Source: Ornithinicoccus hortensis (GTDB lineage: Bacteria; Actinomycetota; Actinomycetes; Actinomycetales; Dermatophilaceae). From it: a stretch of 64,000 bases of DNA. The first letter of the stretch is position 1. Every line of letters starts with the position of its first letter. The notes beneath the pieces are model-generated. The model made no database searches. It had not been told where the DNA came from and saw only the letters and a list, made by a program, of their open reading frames with translations. The position numbers were made by a program, and so were the translations under genes. Shown in pieces: positions 43,461-52,361 of this stretch. The stretch lies in NCBI RefSeq assembly GCF_006716185.1, contig NZ_VFOP01000001.1:1426001-1490000 (forward strand). Reading direction: 5' to 3'.

Positions 43461-44705
43461 GTGAGCGCCCCCGCCCAGAAGTCCTCCGCCACCCTCCCCG
43501 CCGACGCCGGTCCGCTGCGTGCCGAGGGTGGTTTCCCGGTCGTCGGCATCATCGGGGGTGGGCAGTTGGCCCGGATGTGTCAGCCGCCGGCGGTCGGGCT
43601 GTCCCTGACGCTGTCCGTCCTGGCCGAGTCGCCCACCGCCTCCGCGGCCCTGGTGGTGCCGCACTCGCCGGTGGGGGAGCACACGGACGTCGAGGAGGTG
43701 CGCCGCTTCGCCGCGGCCTGTGACGTGGTCACCTTCGACCACGAGCACGTCCCCGCCGAGGTGCTGGCCGCGTTGCGGGCCGACGGGGTGGTGCTGCACC
43801 CCGGGCCGGAGGCGCTGACCCACGCGCAGGACAAGCTGGTGATGCGGCGTCGGCTCACCGAGCTGGGTATCCCGTGCCCCCGGTGGACCGCGGCCAGCAC
43901 GGCCGAGGAGGTCGACGCGTTCGCCGCGGACACCGGCTGGCCGGTGATCGCCAAGACCCCGCGCGGGGGCTACGACGGCAAGGGCGTGCGCCTGGTGCAC
44001 TCGGCCGACGAGCTGTCCGACTGGCTCGCCGAGGCCGGCCGCCCGGGCCCGCTGCGCGACGGGGTGCTCCTGGAGGAGGCGGTCGACTTCACCCGTGAGC
44101 TGGCCGCCCTCGTCGCCCGCAGCCCCAGCGGCCAGGCCGCCACCTGGCCGGTGGTGGAGACCGTGCAGACCGACGGGATCTGCACCGAGGTGCTCGCTCC
44201 GGCACCCGGGCTGGACCCGGACCTGGCCGCCGAGGTGGGCGAGGCGGTGCTGCGGATCGCCGGTGAGCTCGGGGTGACCGGCGTGATGGCGGTCGAGCTG
44301 TTCGAGGTGCGCGACCGGGAGACCGGCGCCCCGGCATACCTGGTGAACGAGTTGGCGATGCGGCCGCACAACAGCGGTCACTGGACCATCGACGGGGCCG
44401 TCACCAGCCAGTTCGAGCAGCACCTGCGCGCGGTCCTGGACCTGCCGCTCGGCGACCCGACCGCGCGCCAGCCGTGGACGGTGATGGCCAACGTGCTGGG
44501 CGGGGAGCACCCGGACCTCTACCCGACCTACCGGCACCTGCTCGCCCGGGACCCGGGGCTGCGGGTCCACCTCTACGGCAAGGGGGTGCGCCCGGGGCGC
44601 AAACTGGGCCACGTCACGGTCTACGGCGGGGCGGACGAGCTGGACTCCCTGCGGGAGCGCGCGGGGCACGCGGCCGACTACCTCCAGGGAGTGATCACCG
44701 AATGA
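43461..44705 (+). CDS. purK: 5-(carboxyamino)imidazole ribonucleotide synthase
   Basis: ATP-dependent carboxylation of aminoimidazole ribonucleotide with bicarbonate in purine synthesis. The 414-residue ATP-grasp protein begins [14 protein letters not shown] after a 28-residue leader, shows [23 protein letters not shown] (ATP lid), and the metal-binding region [22 protein letters not shown] at 43461. The stop overlaps the purE start by 4 bases (ATGA). Confidence 0.95.
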   Translation: MSAPAQKSSATLPADAGPLRAEGGFPVVGIIGGGQLARMCQPPAVGLSLTLSVLAESPTASAALVVPHSPVGEHTDVEEVRRFAAACDVVTFDHEHVPAEVLAALRADGVVLHPGPEALTHAQDKLVMRRRLTELGIPCPRWTAASTAEEVDAFAADTGWPVIAKTPRGGYDGKGVRLVHSADELSDWLAEAGRPGPLRDGVLLEEAVDFTRELAALVARSPSGQAATWPVVETVQTDGICTEVLAPAPGLDPDLAAEVGEAVLRIAGELGVTGVMAVELFEVRDRETGAPAYLVNELAMRPHNSGHWTIDGAVTSQFEQHLRAVLDLPLGDPTARQPWTVMANVLGGEHPDLYPTYRHLLARDPGLRVHLYGKGVRPGRKLGHVTVYGGADELDSLRERAGHAADYLQGVITE

Positions 44706-45268
44706 CACAGCAGCACGACGGCGGGCCGGGGCCGGTGGTCGGCCTCGTCATGGGCAGCGACAGCGACTGGCCGGTCATGGAGCAGGCCGCGCTCGTCCTG
44801 GACGACCTGGGCATCGGCTACGAGGCCGACGTGGTCTCGGCGCACCGGATGCCGACGGAGATGATCGACTACGGCCGCACCGCCGCCGACCGCGGCCTGC
44901 GGGTGATCATCGCGGGGGCGGGGGGCGCGGCCCACCTGCCCGGGATGCTCGCCTCGGTGACCGTCCTGCCGGTGATCGGGGTCCCGGTGCCGTTGAAGCA
45001 CCTGGACGGGATGGACTCCCTGCTCTCGATCGTGCAGATGCCGGCCGGGATCCCGGTCGCGACGGTGTCGGTCGGGGGCGCCCGGAACGCCGGCCTGCTC
45101 GCGGCGCGGGTGCTGGCGGCGGGGACGGACGCGGACGCCACCGCGCTGCGGGACCGTCTGGCCGCCTTCGCCGAGGATCTGCGCGGCCAGGCGCACGCGA
45201 AGGGGCAGCGGCTGCGCGACCTCACCCGGCAGCGCCGGGACGACCGCTCCCCGGACCGGCAGGGCTAG
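44702..45268 (+). CDS. purE: N5-carboxyaminoimidazole ribonucleotide mutase
   Basis: Rearranges N5-CAIR to CAIR, the step after PurK. The 188-residue protein shows [11 protein letters not shown], the catalytic VVSAHRMP loop, [11 protein letters not shown], and [23 protein letters not shown] charged C-terminal tail of about 25 residues extends beyond the core. It is translationally coupled to purK. Confidence 0.95.
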   Translation: MTQQHDGGPGPVVGLVMGSDSDWPVMEQAALVLDDLGIGYEADVVSAHRMPTEMIDYGRTAADRGLRVIIAGAGGAAHLPGMLASVTVLPVIGVPVPLKHLDGMDSLLSIVQMPAGIPVATVSVGGARNAGLLAARVLAAGTDADATALRDRLAAFAEDLRGQAHAKGQRLRDLTRQRRDDRSPDRQG

Positions 45269-45284
45269 CCGGCCGGTCCCGGCC

Positions 45285-45728
45285 TCAGACCCGGAACCGC
45301 GGGTACTCGATCTTGGGGCAGGTGTTCATCACCACGTCCAGCCCCGCCTCCGCGGCGCGGGCGGCGGCCGCCTCGTCGACCACCCCGAGCTGCAGCCACA
45401 GCGCCTGGATGCCCAACCGGTCCTTCTGCGCGATGGCCTCGTCGACGATGGTCCCGACCAGGGAGGAGTTCACGAACAGGTCGACGACCTCCACGGCGGT
45501 GCCGTCGGGGATGTCGGCGAGAGCGGCATACCCGGTCTCGCCGAGCGCCTCCTCGGCACGGGGGTGCACCGGGATGATCCGGTGCCCGAGCGTGGACCGG
45601 AGGAACTGGGACACGCCGTAGGCGGTGCGCTGGGTGTTGGCCGACAGCCCGACGACCGCCCAGGTCGCCGGAGTCGTCAACAGGTGACGGATGACGGTGT
45701 CGTCGTTGCGGTGCGGACTGGTCGACAT
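45285..45728 (-). CDS. CoA-binding domain protein (YccU type)
   Basis: A 147-residue single Rossmann CoA-binding domain: WAVVGLSANTQRTAYGVSQFL at the start, IIPVHPR, and TCPKIEYPRF at the C-terminus. Function is unknown; homologues bind CoA. ATG at 45728 with the near-consensus GACAAT 6 bases upstream. The 1002-residue open frame that continues to 48293 on this strand is antisense to two real genes and is not coding. Confidence 0.85.
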   Translation of the reverse strand: MSTSPHRNDDTVIRHLLTTPATWAVVGLSANTQRTAYGVSQFLRSTLGHRIIPVHPRAEEALGETGYAALADIPDGTAVEVVDLFVNSSLVGTIVDEAIAQKDRLGIQALWLQLGVVDEAAAARAAEAGLDVVMNTCPKIEYPRFRV

Positions 45729-45800
45729 GTCCCGATTGTCTCCCGGTGCCGTCGCGGGCAGCACGCGCCCCCTGGCGCACGGCCGGGCCCGGCCAGGCCG

Positions 45801-45806
45801 TAGCGT
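45801..45806 (+). promoter_or_regulatory. Leaderless -10 hexamer for the LLM oxidoreductase gene
   Basis: TAGCGT, 6 bases before the ATG at 45813. Confidence 0.6.
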
Positions 45807-45812
45807 GGGCCC

Positions 45813-46829
45813 ATGCGCTTCGGAATGTTCGTGCCACAGGGCTGGCGGATGGACCTCCTCGGGATCGAACCCGCCCGGCAGTGGGAGGTGATGAAGGGCC
45901 TGGCCGTCCGTGCCGACCAGGGGCAGGCGTGGGAGTCGATCTGGGTCTATGACCACTTCCACACCACCCCCGAGCCGACCGAGCACGGCAACCACGAGGC
46001 CTGGACCCTGATGGCGGCCTTCGCGGCGGTGACCGAGCGGGTCCGGCTCGGCCAGATGTGCTCCTGCATCAGCTACCGGGAGCCCACCTACCTGGCCAAG
46101 GTCGCGGCCACCGTCGACGCCGTCTCCGGGGGGCGCACCGAGATGGGGATCGGGGCCGGCTGGTACGAGCAGGAGTGGCGGGCCTACGGCTACGGCTTCC
46201 CGGGTGCCGGGGAGCGGCTGGCCCGGCTGCGCGAGGGCGTGGAGATCTTCCGGCAGATGTGGACGACCGGGTCGGCCACCCTCGACGGTGCGCACTACCA
46301 GGTGGACGGGGCGCTGTGCTTCCCGCGACCGTTGCAGGGGACCGCGCTGCCCGGCTCGGAGCTCAACGGGATCCCGATCTGGGTCGCCGGTGGCGGGGAG
46401 AAGAAGACGCTCCGGATCGCGGCCGAGTATGCCGACTACACCAACTTCGCCGGTGACCTGGAGACCTTCACCCACAAGTCGGAGGTGCTCCGGGAGCACT
46501 GCACCGCGGTGGGGCGGGACTTCGGGTCGATCGTGCGTACCGCCGACTACAACGTCGTCATCGGTGAGAACGACGCCGAGGTCGAGGAGCGGCTCGGCTG
46601 GCTGCGCGAGCAGACCGTCCGCAGCGGGCTCTCCCAGGAGCGGGCCGACAAGGCCGTGGCCGCCGCGCGCAAGGGCCCGCTCGTGGGCACCCCGGAGCAG
46701 ATCGTCGAGGCGCTGCGCGGCCTGGGCGACGCGGGCCTGGGCTATGCCATCACCTACTTCGCGGAGACGGCCTACGACACCACGGGCATCGAGTTGTTCG
46801 AGCGCGCGGTGATCCCCGAGCTCGCCTGA
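45813..46829 (+). CDS. LLM-class oxidoreductase, probably F420-dependent
   Basis: A 338-residue luciferase-like TIM-barrel oxidoreductase. Family features: MRFGMFVPQGWRMD opening strand, VYDHFHTT (cofactor/substrate face), VRLGQMCSC, GRTEMGIGAGWYEQEWRAYGY and IPIWVAGGGEKKTLRIAAEYAD, the F420-type phosphate loop. FbiA and FbiB are encoded 12 kb away, supporting F420 use; flavin cannot be excluded. The substrate is not known. Confidence 0.88.
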   Translation: MRFGMFVPQGWRMDLLGIEPARQWEVMKGLAVRADQGQAWESIWVYDHFHTTPEPTEHGNHEAWTLMAAFAAVTERVRLGQMCSCISYREPTYLAKVAATVDAVSGGRTEMGIGAGWYEQEWRAYGYGFPGAGERLARLREGVEIFRQMWTTGSATLDGAHYQVDGALCFPRPLQGTALPGSELNGIPIWVAGGGEKKTLRIAAEYADYTNFAGDLETFTHKSEVLREHCTAVGRDFGSIVRTADYNVVIGENDAEVEERLGWLREQTVRSGLSQERADKAVAAARKGPLVGTPEQIVEALRGLGDAGLGYAITYFAETAYDTTGIELFERAVIPELA

Positions 46830-46880
46830 GCCGGTGACGGTCGACCGGGCCGTTGGTCCCGGGCAGTGCCCGAGCCTGGG

Positions 46881-46886
46881 TAGGCT
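46881..46886 (+). promoter_or_regulatory. Leaderless -10 hexamer for the fadE-type gene
   Basis: TAGGCT, 6 bases before the ATG at 46893. Confidence 0.6.
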
Positions 46887-46892
46887 TCCGGC

Positions 46893-48050
46893 ATGAGTGA
46901 TTTCGACCTCTTCCGCATCTCCGAGGACCACGAGGCGCTGCGCGAGGCAGTGCGCGAGGTGGCCGAGGCCCAGATCGCGCCGCACGCGGCCCGGGTCGAC
47001 GAGGAGGGCGTCTTCCCGCAGGAGGCGTTGGACGCGCTGACCGCGACCGACTTCCACGCCCCCCACATCCCGGAGGACTACGACGGCGTGGGTGCCGACG
47101 CCCTCGCCACCTGCATCGTGATCGAGGAGGTCGCGCGGGTGTGCGCCTCCTCGTCGCTGATCCCCGCGGTGAACAAGCTGGGCACCATGCCGATCCTGCT
47201 CGGCGCCTCCGAGGAGGTGAAGGCGAAGTACCTGCCGCCGGTCGCCAGGGGCGAGGCGATGTTCTCCTACGGGCTGTCCGAGGCCAATGCCGGCAGTGAC
47301 ACCGCGGGGATGCGGTGCAAGGCGATCGCCGACGGTGACGACTTCGTGCTCAACGGACAGAAGTCCTGGATCACCAACGCCGGGGTCTCCGAGTACTACA
47401 CGGTGCTGGCGGTGACCGACCCGGACGGCGAGCGGGGCCGCAACGTCACCGCCTTCGTGGTGGAGAAGTCCGACGAGGGGTTCACCTTCGGTGAGCCGGA
47501 GAAGAAGCTCGGGATCAAGGGCTCGCCGACCCGGGAACTGCTCTTCTCCGACTGCCGGATCCCCGGGGACCGGATGATCGGGGCACCGGGTGAGGGGTTG
47601 AAGATCGCGCTGCGCACCCTCGACCACACCCGCGTCACGATCGGTGCGCAGGCGGTGGGGATCGCCCAGGGCGCCCTCGACTTCGCGCTCGGCTACGTCA
47701 AGGAACGTCAGCAGTTCGGCAAGAAGATCGCCGACTTCCAGGGTGTGCAGTTCATGCTCGCCGACATGGGGATGAAGCTCGAGGCGGCCCGGCAGCTGGT
47801 CTACAGCGCGGCCGCCCGGTCCGAGCGCGGTGACGCGGACCTGCCGTTCTTCGGGGCGGCGGCCAAGTGCTTCGCCTCCGACGTCGCGATGGAGATCACC
47901 ACGGACGCGGTCCAGCTGCTGGGCGGCTACGGCTACACCAAGGACTTCCCGGTGGAGCGGATGATGCGCGACGCCAAGATCACCCAGATCTACGAGGGCA
48001 CCAACCAGGTGCAGCGCGTGGTCATGGCCCGGCAGCTGCTCAAGGGCTGA
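46893..48050 (+). CDS. Acyl-CoA dehydrogenase (FadE25-like)
   Basis: A 385-residue FAD enzyme oxidising an acyl-CoA. Landmarks: FSYGLSEANAGSDTAGM, LNGQKSWITNAG, HTRVTIGAQAVGIAQGALDFAL, QLLGGYGYTKDFPVERMMRDAKITQIYEGTNQVQR (catalytic Glu in YEGTNQ). The neighbourhood near purE matches M. tuberculosis fadE25 (from memory). Its last 11 bases overlap the convergent selA gene. Substrate range is inferred to be short or branched chain only from relatives. Confidence 0.92.
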   Translation: MSDFDLFRISEDHEALREAVREVAEAQIAPHAARVDEEGVFPQEALDALTATDFHAPHIPEDYDGVGADALATCIVIEEVARVCASSSLIPAVNKLGTMPILLGASEEVKAKYLPPVARGEAMFSYGLSEANAGSDTAGMRCKAIADGDDFVLNGQKSWITNAGVSEYYTVLAVTDPDGERGRNVTAFVVEKSDEGFTFGEPEKKLGIKGSPTRELLFSDCRIPGDRMIGAPGEGLKIALRTLDHTRVTIGAQAVGIAQGALDFALGYVKERQQFGKKIADFQGVQFMLADMGMKLEAARQLVYSAAARSERGDADLPFFGAAAKCFASDVAMEITTDAVQLLGGYGYTKDFPVERMMRDAKITQIYEGTNQVQRVVMARQLLKG

Positions 48051-49329
48051 GAACCGCCTCCACCTGCCGGGCCAGGGTCCTGTCCTGGTCCTCGGGGACG
48101 CACCGGAGGTCGAGCAGCAGTTCCCCGTCGACGACGCGCCCGACAACCGGAGGGTCGCCCGCCCGGAGCGGTCCGGCCAGGTCCGCGGGCACGGCCACCG
48201 CCCACCCGGGGAGCACCACCCCCGGGGCGCCACCGCCTCCGACGACCCCGTCGTGCCGGCGCACCCGACCGCCGACCCGCTGGGCGAGGACATCGGCCCG
48301 CGCGCGCAGGGTGTCGGGGTCGGCGGTGCGGTAGGCCGTGACCGGGACCGTCGCCTCCCGCAGGGTCGCCTCGAGGGCAGCCAGGGTCAGTTTGTCGACC
48401 CTCAGGGCGCGGGCCATCGGGTGCCGCCGCAGCCGCTCCACGAGGTCGGGGTCGCCCAGCACCAGCCCGGCCTGGGGTCCGCCGAGGAGCTTGTCGCCGC
48501 TGGCGGTCACCAGGGAGGCACCCCGGCGCAGGGCCGTCGTGGCGTCCGGCTCCTCCGGCAGGGCCGGGTCGGGGGCGAGGAGCCCGGACCCGATGTCGAC
48601 CACGACCGGCACCCCGAGTCCGGTGAGTTCCTCGACGTCGGGGGTGCCGACGAATCCGTCGACCCGGAAGTTGCTCGGGTGGATCCGGACGATGCACCCG
48701 GTGTCCGGGCCCACTGCGCCCGCATAGTCGGCGAGCCGGGTGCGGTTCGTGGTGCCCACCTCGCGCAGCCGCGCCCCGGCGCTGGCCATCAGGTCGGGCA
48801 GCCGGAAGCCGTCGCCGATCTCGACCAGTTCGCCCCGGCTGACGACGACCTCCCGGCCCGGCCCGGCGACTGCGGTGACGGCGAGCAGCAGGGCCGCGGC
48901 GCCATTGTTGAGGACCAGAGCCCTGGCGTCCCCCGGGAGCACCGCGGACAGCGCGTCCAGCACCGCCGCCCCGCGCGGTCCCCGCCGACCGCTCGCCACG
49001 TCATACTCCACGGTGGCGTAGCCCGCTGCGCGCACGACGGCCTCGACCGCCGTGGGCGACAGCGGGGCCCGGCCCAGGTTGGTGTGGACCACGACGCCGG
49101 TGGCGTTCAGGACGGGGCGGATCGCGCCGGCCCTGCCGGGCAGCAGCGCGAGGGCCTCCTCGAGGACCGCCCCGGGCGCGATCACCCCGGAGCGGGCCCG
49201 GTCCTGGGCGGCCCGCACGGCAGCGCGGACCCGGGCCTGACCCACACCGGTGGACGCGGCGCGCAGGCGCGGGTCGGCGAGCAGCCGGTCGGTCCGCGGG
49301 ATGTGTCGTCGCGGGTCGGTCTCGGTCAC
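48040..49329 (-). CDS. selA: L-seryl-tRNA(Sec) selenium transferase
   Basis: Converts Ser-tRNA(Sec) to Sec-tRNA(Sec) with selenophosphate, using PLP. The 429-residue protein has the N-terminal tRNA-binding helices, VLNATGVVVHTNLGRAPLS, and the PLP-lysine motif TASGDKLLGGPQAGLV. The GTG at 49329 has TACCCT 6 bases upstream. selD lies 1 kb away on the other strand, with a stress-protein gene between. selB and the tRNA(Sec) gene are not in the window. Confidence 0.95.
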   Translation of the reverse strand: MTETDPRRHIPRTDRLLADPRLRAASTGVGQARVRAAVRAAQDRARSGVIAPGAVLEEALALLPGRAGAIRPVLNATGVVVHTNLGRAPLSPTAVEAVVRAAGYATVEYDVASGRRGPRGAAVLDALSAVLPGDARALVLNNGAAALLLAVTAVAGPGREVVVSRGELVEIGDGFRLPDLMASAGARLREVGTTNRTRLADYAGAVGPDTGCIVRIHPSNFRVDGFVGTPDVEELTGLGVPVVVDIGSGLLAPDPALPEEPDATTALRRGASLVTASGDKLLGGPQAGLVLGDPDLVERLRRHPMARALRVDKLTLAALEATLREATVPVTAYRTADPDTLRARADVLAQRVGGRVRRHDGVVGGGGAPGVVLPGWAVAVPADLAGPLRAGDPPVVGRVVDGELLLDLRCVPEDQDRTLARQVEAVLSP

Positions 49330-49335
49330 CCTCCG

Positions 49336-49341
49336 AGGGTA
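49336..49341 (-). promoter_or_regulatory. Leaderless -10 hexamer for selA
   Basis: TACCCT on the minus strand, 6 bases before the GTG at 49329, in the 40-base gap after the stress-protein gene. Confidence 0.6.
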
Positions 49342-49369
49342 GCCAGGTCGCCCCGCGGGACCGGCGGGG

Positions 49370-50257
49370 TCACCGGACGATCGTCACCGGGCAGGAGGCG
49401 CGGTGCAGCACGGCGCGGCTGGTCGAGCCCAGCAGCAGGCTGGCCAGGTCACCGCGGCCACGGGCACCGACCACGAGCAGGCCCGCATCGGCGGAGGCCT
49501 TGGCGAGCACCTCGTCGGGTCGGCCGGTCTCCACGAGGAGCTCGACCGTGGCGTCCGGGGTGCGCTCCAGGAGCCGGGCGCGGGCCTTGTCCACGAAGTG
49601 CTCGGCGCCCGCCTTGCGGTGCTCGGAGGCCTCGTCCACCGAGGCGAATCCGGAGGGCGGATTGCCCAGGGCGTCCTTGGTGGCCTTGCTCCAGGCGACC
49701 ACGATGGTGACCGGCGCCCCGGTGTAGCCGGCCATGTTGGCGGCCCGGTCCACGGCCCGCAGCGAGGCCTCCGACCCGTCCACCCCGACCATGATCGGGC
49801 TGTCCGGCCCCGGCAGGTCCGCCTTGGCGGTGGGCACGATGACCACCGGGCAGCGCGCGTGCTCGCTGGTGTTGAACGCCGTCGAGCCCATCAGCGTGCC
49901 GCTGATCCGGCCCCGCCCGCGGTTGCCGAGCACCACGCACCGGGCCCGGATGGAGGCTTCCTGCAGGGCCAGCGAGGCGCTGCCCAGCGAGGTCGCGGTC
50001 GTGGCCTCGACCTTCGGGAAGTCCTTGGTCGCGAGCTCCACGCCGTGCTCGGCGATCTTCTGGGCCTGCGCGTTGGCCCGACCGGCGTCGAAGTTGCCGA
50101 CACCCTTGTCCTGGGCGTGGACGATCACCCCCGACGCGTGCAGCACGACGAGCGGGAGGTTCTCGAGGTCGGCCAGCGAGGCTCCCCAGTGCAGGGCGGC
50201 CTTGCTCCGGTCCGACCCGTCGTAGCCCACCACGACGGCATCTTCGGCGATCTGCAT
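49370..50257 (-). CDS. Universal stress protein, tandem-domain
   Basis: A 295-residue protein with two UspA domains (about 1-145 and 150-295). Each carries the ATP-binding glycine signature: GNRGRGRISGTLMGS in the first, GARGRGDLASLLLGS in the second, and each opens with VVGYDGS or MVGVDGS. Such proteins bind ATP in dormancy and hypoxia responses in actinobacteria. It begins after a spaced GACAGGAG-like Shine-Dalgarno. It sits between the selA and selD genes. Confidence 0.93.
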   Translation of the reverse strand: MQIAEDAVVVGYDGSDRSKAALHWGASLADLENLPLVVLHASGVIVHAQDKGVGNFDAGRANAQAQKIAEHGVELATKDFPKVEATTATSLGSASLALQEASIRARCVVLGNRGRGRISGTLMGSTAFNTSEHARCPVVIVPTAKADLPGPDSPIMVGVDGSEASLRAVDRAANMAGYTGAPVTIVVAWSKATKDALGNPPSGFASVDEASEHRKAGAEHFVDKARARLLERTPDATVELLVETGRPDEVLAKASADAGLLVVGARGRGDLASLLLGSTSRAVLHRASCPVTIVR

Positions 50258-50379
50258 GCTCTACTCCTGTCGTTGGTGGGGTAGATCTTGTCGGTTTTCG
50301 TGGCTCGGGGCAAGAAGCGCGCGGCCGTGCGTCGGGACGGCCCACCGGTGCGCTCGGCGGGCATGGCAGGCTGGGCGGT

Positions 50380-51396
50380 ATGAGCCACCAAGGTGCCGGA
50401 CGGGTGCGGTTGACGGAGTATGCCGCGGGCGGGGGCTGCGCCTGCAAGATCCCCCCGGGGGAACTGGAGACCCTGGTCGCCGGACTCCCGGTGGCCGCGG
50501 CGGGCCCGGATGTCCTGGTCGGGACGGAGACCGGGGACGACGGAGGGGTCGTCCTGGTGCGCCCGGACCTTGCGGTCATCGCGACGGCCGACTTCTTCAC
50601 CCCCGTGGTCGACGACCCGTATGACTTCGGGCGGGTCGCGGCGACCAACGCGCTCTCCGACATCTACGCGATGGGGGGCACCCCGGTCATGGCGATCAAC
50701 CTCGTGGGCTGGCCCCGGGGCACGCTGGGCACCGACGTCCTCGCCGAGGTGCTCCGGGGCGGCGCCGAGGTGGCGGCGCTCGCCGGGTGCCCGCTCGTCG
50801 GGGGTCACTCGATCGACGACCCGGAGCCCAAGTACGGCCTGGCCGTGACCGGGACGGCCGATCCGGCACGGCTGCTGCGCAACGACGCCGCGACCGCCGG
50901 GCTGCCGCTCACCCTGACCAAGCCGCTCGGGATCGGGGTGCTCAACACCTGGCACAAGCGCACCGGCGAGCGGTCGGCCGAGGCGATCACCGCGATGACC
51001 GAACTAAACGCCGCGGCCGCCGCCGCGGCCACGGACGCCGGTCTCGCGGCCGCCACCGACATCACCGGGTTCGGTCTGCTGGGCCACCTGCACAAGATGA
51101 TGCGGGCCTCCGGGGTCAGCGCCCGGATCGACGCCGGGTCGGTGCCCTACCTGCCCGGGGCCCGGGACGTCGCGTCGGACGGCCACGTCAGCGGGGGGAC
51201 CCGGCGCAACCTGGACTGGGTCTCGCCATCGCTGGACGCCGACGGTGTCGGGGAGCTCGACCTGTTGCTGCTCGCCGACGCCCAGACCAGTGGGGGGCTG
51301 CTGCTGGTCGGTGAGGTGGACCTGCCGGGGGCCGTCGTGGTCGGCGAGGTGCTGCCTCCCCGGGCGGACGGCGTGACCGTCCAGGTCCGCCCCTGA
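50380..51396 (+). CDS. selD: Selenide, water dikinase (selenophosphate synthetase)
   Basis: Makes selenophosphate from selenide and ATP, the selenium donor for SelA. The 338-residue AIR-synthase-fold protein has the active-site loop GGGCACKIPP, with C20 as the catalytic position (cysteine, not Sec), C22 and K23, then GGTPVMAINLVGWP, GGHSIDDPEPKYGLAVTG and DITGFGLLGHLHKM. CAGGCT lies 7 bases before the ATG. Convergent with the methyltransferase gene (16-base gap). Confidence 0.95.
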   Translation: MSHQGAGRVRLTEYAAGGGCACKIPPGELETLVAGLPVAAAGPDVLVGTETGDDGGVVLVRPDLAVIATADFFTPVVDDPYDFGRVAATNALSDIYAMGGTPVMAINLVGWPRGTLGTDVLAEVLRGGAEVAALAGCPLVGGHSIDDPEPKYGLAVTGTADPARLLRNDAATAGLPLTLTKPLGIGVLNTWHKRTGERSAEAITAMTELNAAAAAAATDAGLAAATDITGFGLLGHLHKMMRASGVSARIDAGSVPYLPGARDVASDGHVSGGTRRNLDWVSPSLDADGVGELDLLLLADAQTSGGLLLVGEVDLPGAVVVGEVLPPRADGVTVQVRP

Positions 51397-51412
51397 GGGG
51401 CCCGGCCCCGGG

Positions 51413-52348
51413 TCAGCGGCGCCGTGCGGTGAGGTGGCTCTTGACGACCAGCAGCTCCTTGACCGGTAACTGGTCGTAGGGGGGCACGAGGTCCAGTCCG
51501 TCGAGTGCGGTCTTGGCACGGCGCGTGTTGCGGGCCTGCAGCAGGTCCCAGCCGGTCTCGTCCAGCAGCGCCTTGTAGTCGGCGATCTGCAGGCGGTTCT
51601 GGTAGTGCAGGCGGTTGTTCGCCCACCGCCACCGCCGCTCGGTCAGCGTCAGGAAGTTGAACTCGGTGATGGTCGGGTCCACGGCGGCATAGTGGTCCGC
51701 CAGGTCCACGTAGTGGCTCATCCGCGCGTCCGGTGCACTGACCCTGGCGAATTCGGTGAAGATGTCGCGCAACACGTCCCCGGGGATGTGTTCCAGGGTG
51801 TTGTTGGAGACCACCAGGTCGGCCCCGTGGGTCTCCGGCAGGCGCCCCAGGTCCCTGGCGTCGGCCACCCGGGGGGTGATCCCGAACGGGGCCAGGTTGT
51901 CGGTGACCGGACGCCCCATCGCCCCCGGTGCCAGCCTCCGCAGCAGTTCCTGCCGCGGGCCGTCCGGGACGCTGATCTCGCCCTGGTCCACCAGGTCCAG
52001 GGTCACTTGGAGCACGCGGGCCACCCGGCGACGGTCCAGGTGGGCGTTCGCGTCCACGCTGATCACCTCGGCACCGAACAGGGCCAGCCCCAGCGGCACG
52101 ATCGGGAACCACCCGGTGCCGAGCTCGACCACGGTGCTGCCGGTCAGGTCGCCGTCGAGGCGGCCGGTCAGGGCCCGCACGTGGGCGGTCACGTGGTGCC
52201 ACTTGGTCAGGAAGTAGTCCTCCGCCAGGGCGTGGCCGGACCGCTTGCCCCGGACCCACTCGTCCACGCGGGGTGCCCCCGGCAGCACCGACAGGGCCCC
52301 CTGTGCAGCGGCCTTCAGCCACCAGCGCGGGACGGCGGGAGGTTTCAC
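51413..52348 (-). CDS. SAM-dependent methyltransferase (class I)
   Basis: A 311-residue Rossmann methyltransferase. Motif I is VVELGTGWFPIVPLGL near residue 72, motif II gives VISVDANAH, and VVSNNTLEHIPGD matches the post-motif acidic loop. The C-terminal 90 residues are specific to a subfamily often found near LCP and glycosyltransferase genes; a polysaccharide substrate is a guess. It follows the LCP gene by 13 bases on the same strand and probably shares its transcript. Confidence 0.8.
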   Translation of the reverse strand: MKPPAVPRWWLKAAAQGALSVLPGAPRVDEWVRGKRSGHALAEDYFLTKWHHVTAHVRALTGRLDGDLTGSTVVELGTGWFPIVPLGLALFGAEVISVDANAHLDRRRVARVLQVTLDLVDQGEISVPDGPRQELLRRLAPGAMGRPVTDNLAPFGITPRVADARDLGRLPETHGADLVVSNNTLEHIPGDVLRDIFTEFARVSAPDARMSHYVDLADHYAAVDPTITEFNFLTLTERRWRWANNRLHYQNRLQIADYKALLDETGWDLLQARNTRRAKTALDGLDLVPPYDQLPVKELLVVKSHLTARRR

Positions 52349-52361
52349 GGCGAGGGCTTCC

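Noticed and set aside
45729-48293. Minus-strand open frame of 1002 codons extending upstream of the CoA-binding protein gene.
   Set aside because: It is antisense to two clear genes (LLM oxidoreductase and acyl-CoA dehydrogenase), low-complexity and without any domain; GC-rich DNA leaves long antisense frames open.
50258-50379. Gap between the stress-protein gene and selD as a possible tRNA(Sec) gene.
   Set aside because: No acceptor stem pairing, no T-loop and no long variable arm could be drawn in the 122 bases.
51397-51409. GGGG/CCCC inverted repeat between selD and the methyltransferase gene.
   Set aside because: Only 4 pairs can form with a feasible loop; common by chance at this GC content.
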